The notes beneath the pieces were generated by a model. The model saw nothing but the letters and a program-made list of their open reading frames with translations. It had not been told where the DNA came from and did not search any database. This document shows positions 61,301-64,000 of a stretch of DNA of 64,000 bases, piece after piece. The position numbers were made by a program, and so were the translations under genes. The DNA comes from Monilinia fructicola (lineage: Eukaryota > Ascomycota > Leotiomycetes > Helotiales > Sclerotiniaceae). The stretch lies in NCBI GenBank assembly GCA_008692225.1, contig VICG01000001.1, positions 546,501 through 610,500 on the forward strand. The letters run 5' to 3'. Positions within the stretch are counted from its first letter, which is position 1; every line of letters begins with the position of its first letter.

Positions 61301-61795
61301 GCAAAGTATTCTCCATCGGCTACACCTGTAAGTTGATAAGTGGCAGATGCTCCTCCAAGAGAAAGTAATATTTTCTTTCCTAAAGATTGACAGTAAGGAA
61401 TTCCCTCCTGAATGCCTGGGCATTGTACGTAAAGCTGATCCTTCGATGTATCTACCTCTCCTAATGGATAACCTGGACCTGGGGTAAAGATTGGTTGACC
61501 ATAACAAGCATTACCAAAGTTTTCCGCGGGATAACCATCACCCTGTGCAGGAAACACATTCATAAAACCTAATGGAATTATGTCTACTGTAGATTGTTCG
61601 CAGTAGTATGAAAGATTTGCTTGAGATGGACCGGAACCCTTTTGTCACGATTAGCAATAGCATTTTGAATAAAAATTTCAGGCATACCCAATATAAAGCC
61701 AAGTTTGCTGGTGATGATGCATCGTAGAGTGCTACTGAAGGAGTGATTAACGCAAAAGTAGCGGCGGCCACAGCGAAGTATTTTGATGAATACAT
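58346..61795 (-). CDS. GPI-anchored GH18 chitinase with a long Ser/Thr-rich tail, two +1 interruptions
   Basis: A cell-wall enzyme hydrolysing chitin (class III type). Exons: 61795-61688, 61638-61149 and 61097-58346, GT/AG and in phase. The signal peptide is MYSSKYFAVAAATFALITPS. The catalytic GH18 motif DGFDFDIE has its acidic residue near position 195, and the barrel continues with GAPQCPLPEPSMG, LLWIQFYNNQ, TYDQWVSTINNGASAG and FGGVMIWEATYSQ. Beyond about residue 330 comes a roughly 750-residue Ser/Thr/Pro/Ala-rich region with 16-residue repeats (GTGHSTKPYPTKSSVI). The C-terminus (GGADRAMGKMG then a hydrophobic tail) fits a GPI-anchor signal. The frame shifts by +1 at four T of the coding strand (60871-60874) and at three T (58921-58923). 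Discounting one base at each gives 3348 nt, 1115 aa. Confidence 0.88.
59700..59891. repeat. 48-bp coding minisatellite inside the chitinase
   Basis: Units starting at 59701, 59749, 59797 and 59845, each coding 16 residues rich in Ser, Lys, Pro and Tyr. The spacer between barrel and anchor is probably variable in length between strains. Confidence 0.85.
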
Positions 61796-64000
61796 TATGA
61801 AAATTAGTAAAGCTACAAGCAAAAATGAAAGTGTGGAGGCCGAAGCCAGGTAAAGACTGTGATGGGAGTGGTTTGGTTGTCAACGACAGGACGCAAACAA
61901 ATGTTTGCACGGCACCAAGATCACTGGTGGGTGAGATAATTGAGGTCTAGAAATGAAAAGGGACAGGAGAGAGAGGGGGGAGAGAAAATATTATATGGAA
62001 CGGGTGTGTGCCAATTCTCCTAACTCCGTCACTGTCGAGACCAAAATCGAACGGTCCATCGTGAGCCAGGGGCTGCACAACGGTGCCTGACTAACTTGCA
62101 AGTGTTATCCTAGCAATAATGATGCTCAGATATCCATCGGATTGCATGATGAGTATCCAATGACAACTGTGATACTACTCGTCAAACATGCAAGAGGCGA
62201 AAGCGAAGACTAGTATGAGTGTATAAGGCCATTCACAATACACTTGGCAGATAATTTCCCGAAACTTTGAAAGATATAATAAAGAGGCCAAGGCAAGCGG
62301 TTGCATGGAGGTCCTAATGGCCAATGAGGAGGGTAGATTAAGCTAATAAGCCCAAGCCTGGATGGGTTCTGCAGGAACGGTGTATGTTGCTTTACCCGAC
62401 GGAGACTTATACTTAAAGCATCATCCCGAGTCAACTTTGAGCTCGGCGGTTACCTCATAGGGGTTAAAATTAGGCAGGAGTGGGGTTTGAATATTGCAAC
62501 AATTTCCCCAATATTGATAGAAAAGTAAGATCGGTCTAATGTTGTCCCTGAAATCCGGTCCGAACTATCAGTCGGGAAACTTCTCATGTATCCTGTATAC
62601 AACTTACAAAGCACATATGCAAGTCTTCTTCCAACATCAGAACTCTTCAAGTCTTCGACCTTTCCTTTTGGTCTTATTGGTCGAGGGGGCTGGCTACTGT
62701 ACGTATTTACGTACATGCTCATTTGACTTCACAGACACGACCCCCTCGAAATCCCGTCTATTTGATGGATAATCATTCAGGTACAAGATCAAAGACTAGA
62801 AGATCCAACCGCCACCACCGTCCCGTGTGTATCCATTCTTGCGATAGGCCAGAAGAAAAAGCTGGCCTTCTGTATATGGACCCACTGATGCCTAAGAAAA
62901 TTTCAATCTTGGGAAAAGCAAAGAGGTGTCAGCAAATGGCCTCCTGAAGAGATTAGCCTCAATTAATGTTACATGAAGAGTAGCCGAGGTGTCTAGTAAG
63001 AAAGGGAAAAGTGGAGTGAAGGATTTTGAAGATAAATTTTCCGAACTTCGATAACCTTACTGCGCCGCTGGAAACCTATCCCGTACTCGAACCAAGTAGG
63101 GTAAGCATCTAATATATATTAGATTCCTTAGTTTACCGAGTTTCAATCATACTTGCACTCCGTATACTTCTATACGTCAATTGGAGAAATAATGAAGATA
63201 TGAGATGATAATCAAGGAGGGCAAAGTAGTTACCTCCTTAGATATACCCGAGTTTATCCCTCGCGTTGAACCTTCGATGTTTTGAGGCGTTGAATCAAGC
63301 TTAAAATTGATCAACAGGATCGTCCTTTATACTTTTCTAGCCTATCAACGTGTCAAATCGTCAAGAGCATTGATATTCTTGAGTCTTGAGAAGTGAGAGC
63401 CCACTGGTCTTGTTGTCCGAGCCACCCCGGAATACCTCCATAATGCTTGTTAATCATCATAACCTAGAACTACAGAGTGAACATACCCACTCACAAGATT
63501 AGAGACGGAATAATAATCGTTGGAATTCTTTGAAAGTTTGAAACTCCTATTGAATTGCTGAATAGTTGGCTGATTCCAAGTCTCCGGCTGGAAAATATAA
63601 TGATAATTTAATGATGCATTGGTATAATCAAACATGAAAGTAGAAACGTGGAAGTGTACTAGTAGTGGTATTGAGGATATTACAACATGCCCTTGTTATC
63701 TGCACGTCAATATATAATCTAACTCTTAATGTCTTGATATCAATGGTATTGTGTGCATTTTAGTGTCTTAATCAAGTGCATCACTAAAGAGCCAAACCTA
63801 CATATAGCCTCTGACCTGCCTGTAACCAAAGTGCCTTGTCATCTTCCCTTGATTACTCCATTAAGAATATAAACCTTTGGATTGTTAGTCATTAATTCCC
63901 TAGCGATGCCCCCTTAACCACAGGTTACACGCGGGAGAAAGAGACCAATCATCAAGTAGGATTTGCAAACCGAGAATCGGAATTATGAGCTGTGCAGTTG
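61796..64000. other. 5' flank of the chitinase and unassigned sequence
   Basis: A purine-rich tract lies at 61950-61995. Short frames at 62450-62947 and 63450-63635 have no motifs. No gene recognised to the right edge. Confidence 0.5.

Overview
This is a nuclear window from a filamentous ascomycete. Genes carry short GT-AG introns. Two encode fungal Zn2Cys6 regulators, and others encode typical Pezizomycotina proteins: Mic60, a Rab5-type GTPase, a Sac1-type phosphatase, a GH18 chitinase with a Ser/Thr-rich GPI-anchored tail, and a 3CxxC zinc-finger protein. The style of the proteins suggests Leotiomycetes (Botrytis/Sclerotinia-like), but that is recollection and was not checked by a search.

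Layout. 1-4.2 kb: an SDR oxidoreductase (minus, running off the left edge) diverges from a Zn2Cys6 regulator across a 610-bp region with CGG-containing motifs. 5.9-8.5 kb: an unknown two-exon protein with a Lys/Pro-rich tail. 8.5-17.7 kb: a gene-poor stretch with a decayed ORF, a possible spliced gene and a cluster of fold-back sequences, two of which are tandem paralogues with compensatory base-pair changes. 17.7-21.4 kb: two uncharacterised minus-strand genes. 21.4-30.8 kb: gene-poor, with one unidentified minus-strand coding region near 27-28 kb. 30.8-33.1 kb: a second Zn2Cys6 regulator. 33-38.3 kb: gene-poor with hairpins and a tandem repeat. 38.3-40.2 kb: a C2H2 protein, then a MITE-like element, AT-rich sequence and a TAA microsatellite of about 400 bp. 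41-48 kb: a housekeeping block (Sac1, Rab5, Mic60). 49-54 kb: a 3CxxC protein and an ABCF ATPase. 56.8-61.8 kb: a small unknown protein and the chitinase.

Several otherwise well-conserved genes are interrupted by single-base frame changes, nearly all +1 and mostly inside short homopolymers: the unknown gene at 5.9 kb, the C2H2 protein, Sac1, the 3CxxC protein, ABCF, the chitinase and the unidentified region at 28 kb. When one base is discounted at each site, the spliced lengths of five of these genes become divisible by three and the family motifs line up. This points to sequence or assembly indels rather than biological decay. Coordinates given for these genes span the interruptions.

Functionally, Sac1 and Rab5 (head to head) both act in phosphoinositide-linked membrane traffic and Mic60 organises mitochondrial cristae. 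The SDR/regulator pair looks like a small locally regulated metabolic unit. No biosynthetic gene cluster, CRISPR array, rRNA or clear autonomous transposon was recognised.
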